Positions 27,644 through 35,914 of a DNA stretch of 64,000 nt are shown piece after piece. The notes beneath the pieces are model-generated. The model was not told where the DNA came from and did not search any database. It was given only the letters and a program-made list of their open reading frames with translations. Both the position numbers and the translations under genes were made by a program. The first letter of the stretch is position 1. The number at the start of each line of letters is the position of its first letter. Where the stretch lies: contig NZ_JBHUIT010000005.1 in the NCBI RefSeq assembly GCF_042683045.1, positions 36,147-100,146 of the forward strand, read 5' to 3'. The stretch comes from Luteolibacter algae. Its GTDB lineage: Bacteria > Verrucomicrobiota > Verrucomicrobiia > Verrucomicrobiales > Akkermansiaceae.

Positions 27644-28925
27644 TGCAGGCAAAGAAAAGCCCGATGGCCAGACCACACCAGACACCGATAGCCCCGTATC
27701 CCATGTGAACGGAAAGCCATATCCCCATCGGAATACCAAGAATCCAGTAGGCGACAAAATCTATCATCGCCGGAATCCTGGCATCCTGCAGTCCGCGTAG
27801 CATCGATACGGAACAGACCTGCAAGCTATCGACCAACTGGAAAACACCCACCACGATCATGATCCTGGCGGCGAGGTCAATGACCGGGCTCACATCCGTG
27901 TATAACGATGCCAACCAGGCACCGAAAAAGAGGAAAAAGACAGCAGCACAGAGCGAGTAGCCCGCACCGATTACCCAGCCCGAGATCGCGATTGGTCTCA
28001 ACCTCAGCATTTCACCCGCTCCCACCGCAGATCCCACGCGCACACTCAGCGCCATTGAAAGACCAAGCGGAATCATAAATGCGGTGGCGGCACACATCAG
28101 GGCCACTTGATGAGCCGCCATGGCGGTTTCGCCGAATTTCCCCATCATCAGGCCGGCTCCGGAAAATGCCGATACTTCGGCAATCATCTGGATGCTGGCC
28201 GGGACACCTATCGCCAGAAACCGTTTGATATCAGACATCACAGGGGTTTTGAACCAATGATACGGCACCCACTCCCGCATTCCCTTTGCCTTGTATAACC
28301 AAATAAACATCGCAATCAGGATCGCGAATCTGGAGATCAGCGTAGCCCACGCCGCACCTTCCAAGCCAAGCCGGGGACAGCCTAGTTTTCCGTAGATCAT
28401 CACCCAGTTTAGAAAAACATTCAGCACCACTCCCCAGAGGAAGATCCAAAATGGCGGCCATGGCCGATCCAAGGCATCGGCGTGGTTTTTCAGCACGATG
28501 GACATCAACGCCGGCACCATGGAGGCCATGATGATCCGGAAGAAAAGCCCCGTTCTCTCCTGAACCGCCTCCGGCTGGCCGAAGATCCCCAAATTCCATG
28601 AAACTACGGACATCACCGCAAAAAGTATCAAGCCGAGGATGGTCCCCACATACATTCCGTGTCGGCAGCTAGCGCGCCCCGCAGCCTGGTTTTTCGAGCC
28701 ATGCGCGTTCGAAGTAAAAACGGAAATGGATGTCAGGACCCCAATGCCAAAGACGAATGGAACGTAGAACAGGGAATTTGCAAAAGTCAGCACCGCCAGC
28801 TCGGTCACTCCCAGTTTCCCGATCATCATCGTATCGGCCACACCAAGAAGCATCTGGCTAACCTGTCCGATAATCAGTGGAAAAGCTAGTTTCAGAGTAA
28901 TCCGGGATTCGGCGAGGGCAGACAT
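27579..28925 (-). CDS. MATE-family multidrug/toxic compound efflux transporter
   Basis: A 448-residue antiporter with about 12 membrane helices, of the MATE (NorM/DinF) superfamily, which exports cationic drugs using Na+ or H+. Characteristic features are the repeated half structure, PLIIGQVSQMLLGVADTMMIGKLG in the first helices and GVPASIQMIAEVSAFSGAGLMMGKFG at the start of the second half. The end of the protein (MIDFVAYWILGIPMGIWL) is also typical. I chose the ATG at 28925; a GTG 27 bases upstream is in frame. Its 3' end overlaps the convergent hypothetical gene by 65 bases. Confidence 0.9.
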   Translation of the reverse strand: MSALAESRITLKLAFPLIIGQVSQMLLGVADTMMIGKLGVTELAVLTFANSLFYVPFVFGIGVLTSISVFTSNAHGSKNQAAGRASCRHGMYVGTILGLILFAVMSVVSWNLGIFGQPEAVQERTGLFFRIIMASMVPALMSIVLKNHADALDRPWPPFWIFLWGVVLNVFLNWVMIYGKLGCPRLGLEGAAWATLISRFAILIAMFIWLYKAKGMREWVPYHWFKTPVMSDIKRFLAIGVPASIQMIAEVSAFSGAGLMMGKFGETAMAAHQVALMCAATAFMIPLGLSMALSVRVGSAVGAGEMLRLRPIAISGWVIGAGYSLCAAVFFLFFGAWLASLYTDVSPVIDLAARIMIVVGVFQLVDSLQVCSVSMLRGLQDARIPAMIDFVAYWILGIPMGIWLSVHMGYGAIGVWCGLAIGLFFACIMLVPRLWKMTGRLAATGNPV

Positions 28926-29095
28926 GACTGTGTGGGCTTCTGATAGCCCCACCCCACCATCAATGTCACTTCATTCTTTGCAAATGATTCCCTCCTTCGC
29001 TTTCCTTTTCCTCCCAGCCCCGCAAATCGGGAAAAAATTTGCACAATCTCCAACTATGCTTTGCATATCTGAAACATTCCTTCATGCTCTGGGAA

Positions 29096-29572
29096 ATGTT
29101 TTGCGCCGTCCGGAAACTGGCACCTTTATTGCTCATCCCGCTTTTCACACAATGCGGGTCGAAGTCCGCACCCTCGGCAAGTGCCGTCACAGGCCCTTTT
29201 GATAGCCGTGGAAACTATATCGAAGACTGGGTGGATCAGCCCGAAAAATGGTATAAACCGCCGACGCCTGGCAGCAACCAGAAGAGCAAACCCACGGCGA
29301 TAGCCAAAAAGGAGACAACTCCGCCACCAGTTGTCCTGGCCACACGTGAAGTTGAAAGACCACCGGCAACGGTGTCCGCTCCGAAACCAACTCCCAAGCC
29401 CACTCCGAAGCCGAAACCCAAACCCGTTGTCGTCCGCCATACTGTCAGAAAGGGCGATACGCTATCAGGGCTGGCCAGACGCTACGGAACTTCAATCTCC
29501 AAGATCAAAAGTGCCAACAGAATTTCAGGAACCGTCATTCGTTTGGGGCAGACACTTACCATCCCCAAATGA
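29096..29572 (+). CDS. LysM-domain lipoprotein
   Basis: A 158-residue envelope protein. The start MFCAVRKLAPLLLIPLFTQC gives a hydrophobic leader followed by a cysteine, a probable lipoprotein signal, although the lipobox (FTQC) is relaxed. A proline/lysine-rich low-complexity linker follows (PKPTPKPTPKPKPKP). The last 47 residues form one LysM domain (VRKGDTLSGLARRYGTSISK, ending RLGQTLTIPK) that should bind peptidoglycan. Earlier in-frame starts (29039, 29084) are possible. No enzymatic domain is present, so it is likely a cell-wall-binding scaffold or anchor. The next gene begins 59 bases on. Confidence 0.8.
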   Translation: MFCAVRKLAPLLLIPLFTQCGSKSAPSASAVTGPFDSRGNYIEDWVDQPEKWYKPPTPGSNQKSKPTAIAKKETTPPPVVLATREVERPPATVSAPKPTPKPTPKPKPKPVVVRHTVRKGDTLSGLARRYGTSISKIKSANRISGTVIRLGQTLTIPK

Positions 29573-29631
29573 TCTGAAAAAGCTCTCGAGCTTTTCTCCC
29601 TGAAATTTGAGTCTCAAGCATCGCAAGTTTC

Positions 29632-31782
29632 ATGGGCTTTCCTAAGAATTTCCTCTTCGGCACTGCAAATGCCGATCATCAGACGGAGTCCTATGATCCC
29701 CAGCGCGAGGATGTGTGGGATCTATGGGAGCGCAGCCAGGGGCTGACTCCACGTGCCAAAGCCACGGACTTCTGGAATCGCTATGAGGAAGACATCGCTT
29801 CCGCTGCCGCTCTGGGTTGTGAATTATTCCGCTTTTCCATCTCATGGGTGCGGGTGGAACCAGAATGCGGGAGCTTCGATCAGTCCGCGCTGGACCATTA
29901 TCATGAACTGGCAAAATGCGTGAAACGTCATGGAATGAAGCTGATGCTGACCCTCCACCACTTCGTATGGCCGGTCTGGCTGGAACGGGACCACGGTGGA
30001 ATGATCGGCGAGGATTTTCCGGATTTATTTGCCAGATATGCGGATAAGATCGCGGAAACCTTCGGGTCCGAGGTCGATTGGTGGATCACATTCAATGAGC
30101 CCAGCCAGCTCACCTTCGGTTATATCAAACCCTGGTGGCAGAATCGCTACTACATGCCGCCCGGGCTTCCGCGGGGATCCCCTGTCGATGCCGAGGCAGA
30201 AGCCGTAGGCAAGCTCGTCCCGAATCTCTTTCGCGCCCATACCCGGGCCCGCTCAGCCATTAAAATCCACAATTCAGCGGCAATGGTCGGCGTAAATCCG
30301 CTGGTAACCGGCTTCCCGACATGGCTGCAGATGCTCATGGATTCGGGTGCCTGCCACCGTGGTCTGGGCGAAGCTCTCTTCAAATTTACCACCAAGGGGG
30401 CTCTCGTCAGCGAGCGCGGGGATGTGGATTTAGTCATCGGGGGTGTGAGCATCGACGATCAGACAGCGTTTGAAACAAGTGATCCCTATCTGCGGACCGG
30501 CAAAGCGGTGTTGGTGAAGTCCGATTATCCCGACGGCGACATGGAATCGCTGGCAGGCAAGAGAGTCGGCGTGATCGCCATTGGAAATCAGCCCCAGGGC
30601 TGGAAGCGTGATCTACCGCCCGCCACCCGCAAACAGCTTTTCAAAAACTATGACGAGGCGCGGGCCGCTCTAGACCAGGGGAACATTGAAGCCTTATACG
30701 GGGATGCATTTTTCCTGCTCCCTTTTGAGCTGGAAAACCGTGAGCGCTTCCGCTTTTTGAAAACGGGACTGAGTGATGAGCACTATGTAGCCGTCGCACC
30801 TCATGGACACACGAGGCTTTTGGATGATGTCGATCGCGCGATCACTCTTTTCCGCAGGGAGCTTGCCGGATTTTGTGACGTCTCCTGGCTGTCTGAGCCA
30901 AAACGGATTATCGCCCAATCACCCCGCCCGGTCTCTCTCCACGAAGTTTTCAAAGGAGGCGATAGTTTGCCGGAACATCTATCCACCGGCCGGGGTCTGA
31001 GACGGGTGAAAAGACGCGGAAAAATCAGAATAGGTATCCGTTCGGACTCACCGGGCCTATCAAGTGGATGCGTGGGAGAAGGGCTCGAAATCCGATTGGC
31101 GAGATTGATCGCCGCAGAAGTGCTCGGCAGCGAGACCAAGCTGGAAATCGTCCCGATCAGCCCGGGAGAGCGGCTGGAAGTTCTGGAATCAAAAACCAGC
31201 TGGCTGAACTGGGCATGGCGTTTCTGGGGGACCACCAGTCTGATCGCCAACGCAAACTGGTGGTATCTGGGCACTTCCGGAAAACTGCCTGAAGAGCTTT
31301 GTCCCGCAGAGGCGATAGGTGCGCAGGATTTCATCGGGCTCGACTATTACTGGGGATTGCCGACGACCAGGCTACACCAGTTCCGGCTACTCGAGGATGC
31401 CGCGCACGGTAGATTTCTACGTGCTCCGGTCTGGCCGCGGGGGCTGTATCATGCACTGCGACGCTTCAAACGCTGGTTCCCGGGTCAGGAACTATTTATC
31501 GTGGAAAACGGCTGCACCCCTAGCGCAGGGGGAGTTTCCCGCGCGGAATATATGAAGTCCCACCTCCGCGAGGTGGAGAAAGCGATCGCACACGGTGTCC
31601 CCGTCCGGGCCTACAATTGGTGGTCCATCACTTCCAATCGTGAGTGGGGGCATCCTTTTGATCCGAATACCGATTTCGGGCTGCATTTCGTCGAGTTGGA
31701 TAACGATCCGCTACTCTCCCGCAAACCCACTCCGGAGGCAGCTCTCTTCAAGGAAATCATTGCAAAAGCGAAGCGGGAATAA
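29632..31782 (+). CDS. GH1 beta-glycosidase with an inserted, permuted solute-binding-protein domain
   Basis: A 716-residue protein without signal peptide. Residues 1-235 are the first half of a GH1 barrel: FPKNFLFGTANADHQTES, FRFSISWVRVEP, LTLHHFVWP and WWITFNEPSQ, with acid/base E156. Residues 523-716 are the second half: DFIGLDYYWG, then ELFIVENGC with nucleophile E625, and YNWWSITSNREWGHPF. Between them, about residues 262-521, lies an SBP_bac_3-like domain, but its segments are in a different order. The stretch GDVDLVIGGVSI...SDPYLRTGKAVLV...LAGKRVGV comes first (262-412), and RRGKIRIGIRSDSPG...PGERLEVLES comes after (453-521). In free binding proteins the latter precedes the former. The catalytic residues remain, so the enzyme may be active and ligand-regulated. 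Confidence 0.85.
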   Translation: MGFPKNFLFGTANADHQTESYDPQREDVWDLWERSQGLTPRAKATDFWNRYEEDIASAAALGCELFRFSISWVRVEPECGSFDQSALDHYHELAKCVKRHGMKLMLTLHHFVWPVWLERDHGGMIGEDFPDLFARYADKIAETFGSEVDWWITFNEPSQLTFGYIKPWWQNRYYMPPGLPRGSPVDAEAEAVGKLVPNLFRAHTRARSAIKIHNSAAMVGVNPLVTGFPTWLQMLMDSGACHRGLGEALFKFTTKGALVSERGDVDLVIGGVSIDDQTAFETSDPYLRTGKAVLVKSDYPDGDMESLAGKRVGVIAIGNQPQGWKRDLPPATRKQLFKNYDEARAALDQGNIEALYGDAFFLLPFELENRERFRFLKTGLSDEHYVAVAPHGHTRLLDDVDRAITLFRRELAGFCDVSWLSEPKRIIAQSPRPVSLHEVFKGGDSLPEHLSTGRGLRRVKRRGKIRIGIRSDSPGLSSGCVGEGLEIRLARLIAAEVLGSETKLEIVPISPGERLEVLESKTSWLNWAWRFWGTTSLIANANWWYLGTSGKLPEELCPAEAIGAQDFIGLDYYWGLPTTRLHQFRLLEDAAHGRFLRAPVWPRGLYHALRRFKRWFPGQELFIVENGCTPSAGGVSRAEYMKSHLREVEKAIAHGVPVRAYNWWSITSNREWGHPFDPNTDFGLHFVELDNDPLLSRKPTPEAALFKEIIAKAKRE

Positions 31783-31850
31783 TTTACAATCCAGCGCTCG
31801 AATTTTTACTGAATTGACCTGTCCGATGATATAGAAAATATCTATTCAAT

Positions 31851-33299
31851 ATGAGCAGGAATCGTTTGGTTATTTTCTTTCTTCTCCTAGCCTGTCTTTT
31901 CGCGCAGGGGGCGGAATCTGAGCGCACTTTCAGAAGCAATACCGGCCAGGAGATTCGTGCGACATTCCTTGGTTTGGCGGATGAAACCGTCACTTTGCTA
32001 AGGGCGGATGGTAAATCTTTCGACGTCCCGATGGATAAGCTTTCGGAAGAAGATCAGAACTATGTCAGGGAGATGGATCAGCGCTTTATCATCGAAGCAA
32101 AAGCACTCAACGAAGCAGCCGGACGGGAGATCGTCACTGGCGAGGAATTCACCAAGATCAAAGCCTTATCTCTTGCCAAGGCACTTGGACTCCCGGCGGA
32201 GTCGAACTCGGTCCACGGCAGGAGTTGGAGGCTCTATGCCGCTTATGCGAAGGACTACAAGCTATTTGGCGCAATGCCATATTCCGTTGCATTGTATTCC
32301 GATAGCGACCGGAACCTGGACAACATTTCCATCGTCTATGCCAACAAGGGTGATTTCGGCTCGACGGCCGGCTTCGCAGAAGAACATTTCAACAATGGTG
32401 ACGAACCTGTTCCCGAAGCCTCCCTGCAAGAGGCGATGGATCAGGACGAAAAAACAATCACGGATGCTCTGAGCTCGGTGCTTGGAGAGCCAGTCGTTCA
32501 GAAGTATGGCGAAGGCGACGCCCGCCGCAGCGTTAGCCGCTGGGACTGGAACGGTTATGCCTTTTTGCTTTCCAAAGAAGATCTGGAATACGTGTCGTTG
32601 TTCATCGTCTCGAAAGAAATGGCGGATAATGGTGGAAAATCCACGAAAATTTCGGACGCCGAGCTGAAGCAGTCTTTGCTCGAAGGCATGGAGCGGGAAG
32701 AGAACGGAGATGTCTTGATTTATGAAATCCCAATGGTCGACCAGGGACCGAAAGGCTATTGCGTTCCCGCTACCATTGAGCGGGCCCTCCGCACCATGGG
32801 GATGAGCGCTGATATGTATCTTCTTGCAATGATCGGTGAGAGCAAAAGCAATGGCGGAACTTCAACGGAACTCCTGTTGGAAAATCTGAAGTCCGATGTT
32901 TCACGCAAAGGCCGCAGAACAAAGATCGAGGAACACGATTCCGTGAAGATCCGGGATATCAAGCACTACATCGATCAGGGAATTCCGATCCTGTGGCAAT
33001 TGTGCTCCACCGACAAATATAACGATATCGCAAATCTCAATACGGTGAATCGCACCATCGTGGACGACCCGGTGAAAAAAGAAGCAACGCAGGCCAAACT
33101 GGATAAGAAAATCTCCGATATTTCCGAGCTACCGAAACCAGATGATGATTACCATCTCTGCATGATTATCGGTTATAACGAACTCACCCGGGAAATCGCC
33201 GTATCCGACTCCTGGGGAAGAGAATATGAGCGGCGATGGGTTCCGGTGGAAGTCGCGGACTGGGCATCACTGGGGCAATTTTTCATGATCCTCCCGTAA
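31851..33299 (+). CDS. Secreted C39-like cysteine peptidase with SHD1-like domain
   Basis: A 482-residue protein with a signal peptide (MSRNRLVIFFLLLACLFAQG). Residues about 25-75 form an SHD1-like small beta-barrel (RTFRSNTGQEIRATFLGL, VTLLRADGKSFDVPMDKLSE), a module very common in Planctomycetes and Verrucomicrobia. The C-terminal part is a papain-like C39 domain: QGPKGYCVPATIERAL with C304, DYHLCMIIGYN with H435, and AVSDSW with D453, an apparently intact catalytic triad. The middle (about 90-270) is an uncharacterised mixed domain. The substrate is unknown; it may cleave a secreted peptide or a cell-wall protein. It follows the GH1 chimera by 68 bases and may be co-transcribed. Confidence 0.8.
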   Translation: MSRNRLVIFFLLLACLFAQGAESERTFRSNTGQEIRATFLGLADETVTLLRADGKSFDVPMDKLSEEDQNYVREMDQRFIIEAKALNEAAGREIVTGEEFTKIKALSLAKALGLPAESNSVHGRSWRLYAAYAKDYKLFGAMPYSVALYSDSDRNLDNISIVYANKGDFGSTAGFAEEHFNNGDEPVPEASLQEAMDQDEKTITDALSSVLGEPVVQKYGEGDARRSVSRWDWNGYAFLLSKEDLEYVSLFIVSKEMADNGGKSTKISDAELKQSLLEGMEREENGDVLIYEIPMVDQGPKGYCVPATIERALRTMGMSADMYLLAMIGESKSNGGTSTELLLENLKSDVSRKGRRTKIEEHDSVKIRDIKHYIDQGIPILWQLCSTDKYNDIANLNTVNRTIVDDPVKKEATQAKLDKKISDISELPKPDDDYHLCMIIGYNELTREIAVSDSWGREYERRWVPVEVADWASLGQFFMILP

Positions 33300-33365
33300 T
33301 TCGCTTTTTCTGCGAAGCTATCCTTTCTCAAACTAACCGTATCTACGATAAAAGCGGTAAGACGA

Positions 33366-34949
33366 ATGAAAAAAGCCGCGATTCTTCTCCTGATCCTATC
33401 CGCAAGCTATTTCCTGCCAATGCTTCAGCCCAGCGATCTGGCTATTGCCCTGTGGCCGGCCATTTGCGCACTGGCAGTCATCATCATCACACATCATGCG
33501 GCTCTGGGTCTGGCGTGTGGCATTGTGGCCGGAGTGATTCTGATCCATCACGAAACGCCGGTTGGTATCCCGCGCGCCATCTTTGCGAATTACATTTTCC
33601 CCTCCCTTGCGGGGTCTTGGCATGTAGGGGCAATTCTATTCACCCTCATGCTCGGGGCTTTCGCCGGCATCCTGGAAAAATCGGGTGGCTTCGACACCAT
33701 ACTCCGGCGCCTGACTGCAAATAGCACCCGACCCAAAAGGCGCCTGCTAGGAAGCGTCTATTGTATCGGATTACTGTGTTTTTTTGATGGCCTCGCAAAC
33801 TCGTTACTCATGGGAAGGATCGCCCGTCCCCTTGCCGATCGAATAGGGATATCGCGGGAACGACTCGCGTGGGTCGTGGATTCCACATCGTCGCCCGTTG
33901 CATGTGTTGCCTTTGTTTCGACCTGGATCGCGACCCAGCTTTCTCTCATTCAACAAGGGCTCGATGACGCGCCTTTTCCAGTAGAGCCCTACTCACTCTT
34001 TTTTCGCTCCATCCCAGCCAACCCATACTGTCTCCTCACGCTGTTGCTCGTCCCATTGGCCATTTATCTGGATTATCAGCCAAAAGCGATGCAACGCTAC
34101 CAAGCACTTCCGATCACCGAACCCGGAGGGATCAATGACAAAAGGGAGACCTCCCCCAGCCGGGCAATTGTCCCACTGATTGCCTTATTAGTCGGAATCT
34201 TTGCCGCATTTCCGCTTTTTTCGGATCCGCTGATTGATCCGCTCTCGATTGCCGGTTGGCGGGCCGCATTCAGCGGAGATGCCGGACCATATGCTCTGGT
34301 AGCCGGGAGTCTGTTCGGCATGGCAGTCGCTTGGCTGATGTATCCCAAAAACAGTGAGGTAAATGCGGCGGAAGCAGCATACCATGGCGCGGCAAACCTA
34401 CTTCCCGCACTGATCATTCTGATTCTCGCGTGGTCTCTGGGTAATGTTTTCTCCGCTTTGGGCGCTGGCGGGCAGCTAGCAGGCCTGCTTGCCTCAGGTT
34501 TTCCTGTTAGCTGGCTTCCACTCGTGGTTTTCCTCGCCGGTGCCATCATGTCATTCGCCACCGGCTCTTCGTGGGGAACCATGGGTCTGTTGATGCCACT
34601 GGCTTTACCCGCGATCATTCAAGCCGGGACAGCTGTTGCCCTGCCCATCGAGGAATTGACCGCTCTGGTTCCCGCCGTAATCGGAGCTGTGTTTGGTGGA
34701 GCTGTTTTCGGAGACCACTGCAGTCCGTTTTCCGACACAACTATTGTCAGCGCAATTGCTTCCGGCTGCGAGCCGACCTCCCACGTTCACTCACAGTTGC
34801 CATTTGTGGGGATTGCGGCGTGCTTTTCCATCATTGCCTACTCCTTTATCGCTATTGGGGTGATGCCGTTGATTTCCACAACGATCGCGGCGGGATTGAT
34901 GCTATTTTTCACCATCCATCTTTCGAAAAAACAACTGCCCTACGCCTAG
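33366..34949 (+). CDS. NhaC-family Na+/H+ antiporter
   Basis: A 527-residue membrane protein with about 12-13 helices, in the NhaC/amino-acid:Na+ antiporter-like family that expels Na+ in exchange for protons. Conserved segments include GAFAGILEKSGGFD, LCFFDGLANSLLMGRI, VVDSTSSPVACVAF, FATGSSWGTMGLLMPLALP and FGDHCSPFSDTTIVSAIASG. All match the membrane motifs of this family, including the ones around the substrate site. It has no attached soluble domain. The gene lies 66 bases after the C39-like peptidase and converges on the TraB-like gene. The transported pair cannot be distinguished from sequence. Confidence 0.88.
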   Translation: MKKAAILLLILSASYFLPMLQPSDLAIALWPAICALAVIIITHHAALGLACGIVAGVILIHHETPVGIPRAIFANYIFPSLAGSWHVGAILFTLMLGAFAGILEKSGGFDTILRRLTANSTRPKRRLLGSVYCIGLLCFFDGLANSLLMGRIARPLADRIGISRERLAWVVDSTSSPVACVAFVSTWIATQLSLIQQGLDDAPFPVEPYSLFFRSIPANPYCLLTLLLVPLAIYLDYQPKAMQRYQALPITEPGGINDKRETSPSRAIVPLIALLVGIFAAFPLFSDPLIDPLSIAGWRAAFSGDAGPYALVAGSLFGMAVAWLMYPKNSEVNAAEAAYHGAANLLPALIILILAWSLGNVFSALGAGGQLAGLLASGFPVSWLPLVVFLAGAIMSFATGSSWGTMGLLMPLALPAIIQAGTAVALPIEELTALVPAVIGAVFGGAVFGDHCSPFSDTTIVSAIASGCEPTSHVHSQLPFVGIAACFSIIAYSFIAIGVMPLISTTIAAGLMLFFTIHLSKKQLPYA

Positions 34950-34960
34950 AAGACAAAGCT

Positions 34961-35848
34961 TTATCTCACTTTTGCGACCTTCCAGGCAGTCAGCCATTTT
35001 GCGGAAACCTTGACGAACCCGTCGGCCAGCAACTTGCGCTCCATATCGGGAAAATGGGCGGCTCCATAAAATATCCCGATGTTTTTCCGACCTGCCGCAA
35101 TCTGCTTTTCCATTACGTCCAGGCACCGGTCGTTCCGATCCGATATGATGACATTTTCGCCATTCACAGAGTCGATCTGGGTGTCACCTTCCGCCATCGT
35201 GTGCATGACCTCCAGTTTAACAAGGTCAGATCTTCCCGTAAGAATCCCACGCATCAGCCGGATGGTATCCGGATCCCGCTGGGGCTTATCACCGGCTATG
35301 CCAGCCTGAATCATAAAGCCCAGCATCGATTCACCCTTCTCTTTCTGCAAGGCTTCGAACTCCGCCATTGTCAGATCCGCGTGAACGAAATTCTGCGCAG
35401 TATAATCGATCAGGTTTCCCTGCCCCGTCAGGCCAAGCGCCTTCTCCATTGATTCATAAAGCGTCCTCAGACCCGCAAGATTATCGCCATCTTTTTCCTC
35501 TTCGTTTCCCGCGACAGCATCGCCCTCCGGCTTCGGTTTGGCTTGGGGCGGATTTCCAGCACCTCCACCGAGGTTTTCGCCGCCCACCATTTCGAAGAGT
35601 AACACAGGATAATTCTCAAAATATTTGTTCAAAAACTCATAATACCGGCGGTCCGCCAAATGGATGGCACCGATCAGATCCACGCGGACCCCTTCCCTTT
35701 CGTAGCCGAAAACAGCTGTTTGAAGCTTCGCCGCCTCTTCGGTCTCCTTGATCCTGATAAAATCTCCACCCAAGCTATCGTCACCGGAAGCGACCAATAG
35801 TCCCGCAATCATCGCTGCAGTGCGGGCCCACGACATTTTGATCTTCAT
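34961..35848 (-). CDS. TraB/GumN-like secreted protein
   Basis: A 295-residue protein with a signal-like N-terminus (MKIKMSWARTAAMIAGLLVASG). The segment VDLIGAIHLADRRYYEFLNK followed by VLLFEMVGG matches the GxxH...E core of the TraB/PrgY/GumN family, in which His and Glu form a putative metalloprotease-like site. The C-terminal RNDRCLDVMEKQ and NIGIFYGAAHFPDMER segments match the R...GxxH half. A glycine/proline/glutamate-rich linker (GENLGGGAGNPPQAKPKPE) interrupts the domain at about residues 95-125. The start ATG at 35848 is preferred; an upstream frame extends to 35866. It is divergent from ispG. Confidence 0.75.
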   Translation of the reverse strand: MKIKMSWARTAAMIAGLLVASGDDSLGGDFIRIKETEEAAKLQTAVFGYEREGVRVDLIGAIHLADRRYYEFLNKYFENYPVLLFEMVGGENLGGGAGNPPQAKPKPEGDAVAGNEEEKDGDNLAGLRTLYESMEKALGLTGQGNLIDYTAQNFVHADLTMAEFEALQKEKGESMLGFMIQAGIAGDKPQRDPDTIRLMRGILTGRSDLVKLEVMHTMAEGDTQIDSVNGENVIISDRNDRCLDVMEKQIAAGRKNIGIFYGAAHFPDMERKLLADGFVKVSAKWLTAWKVAKVR

Positions 35849-35914
35849 GAGGCAATTTTGCATCATATCCCGTCATTGCCCATGGAAAATTTCCTGTCTA
35901 TCTTGCACCCGTCC

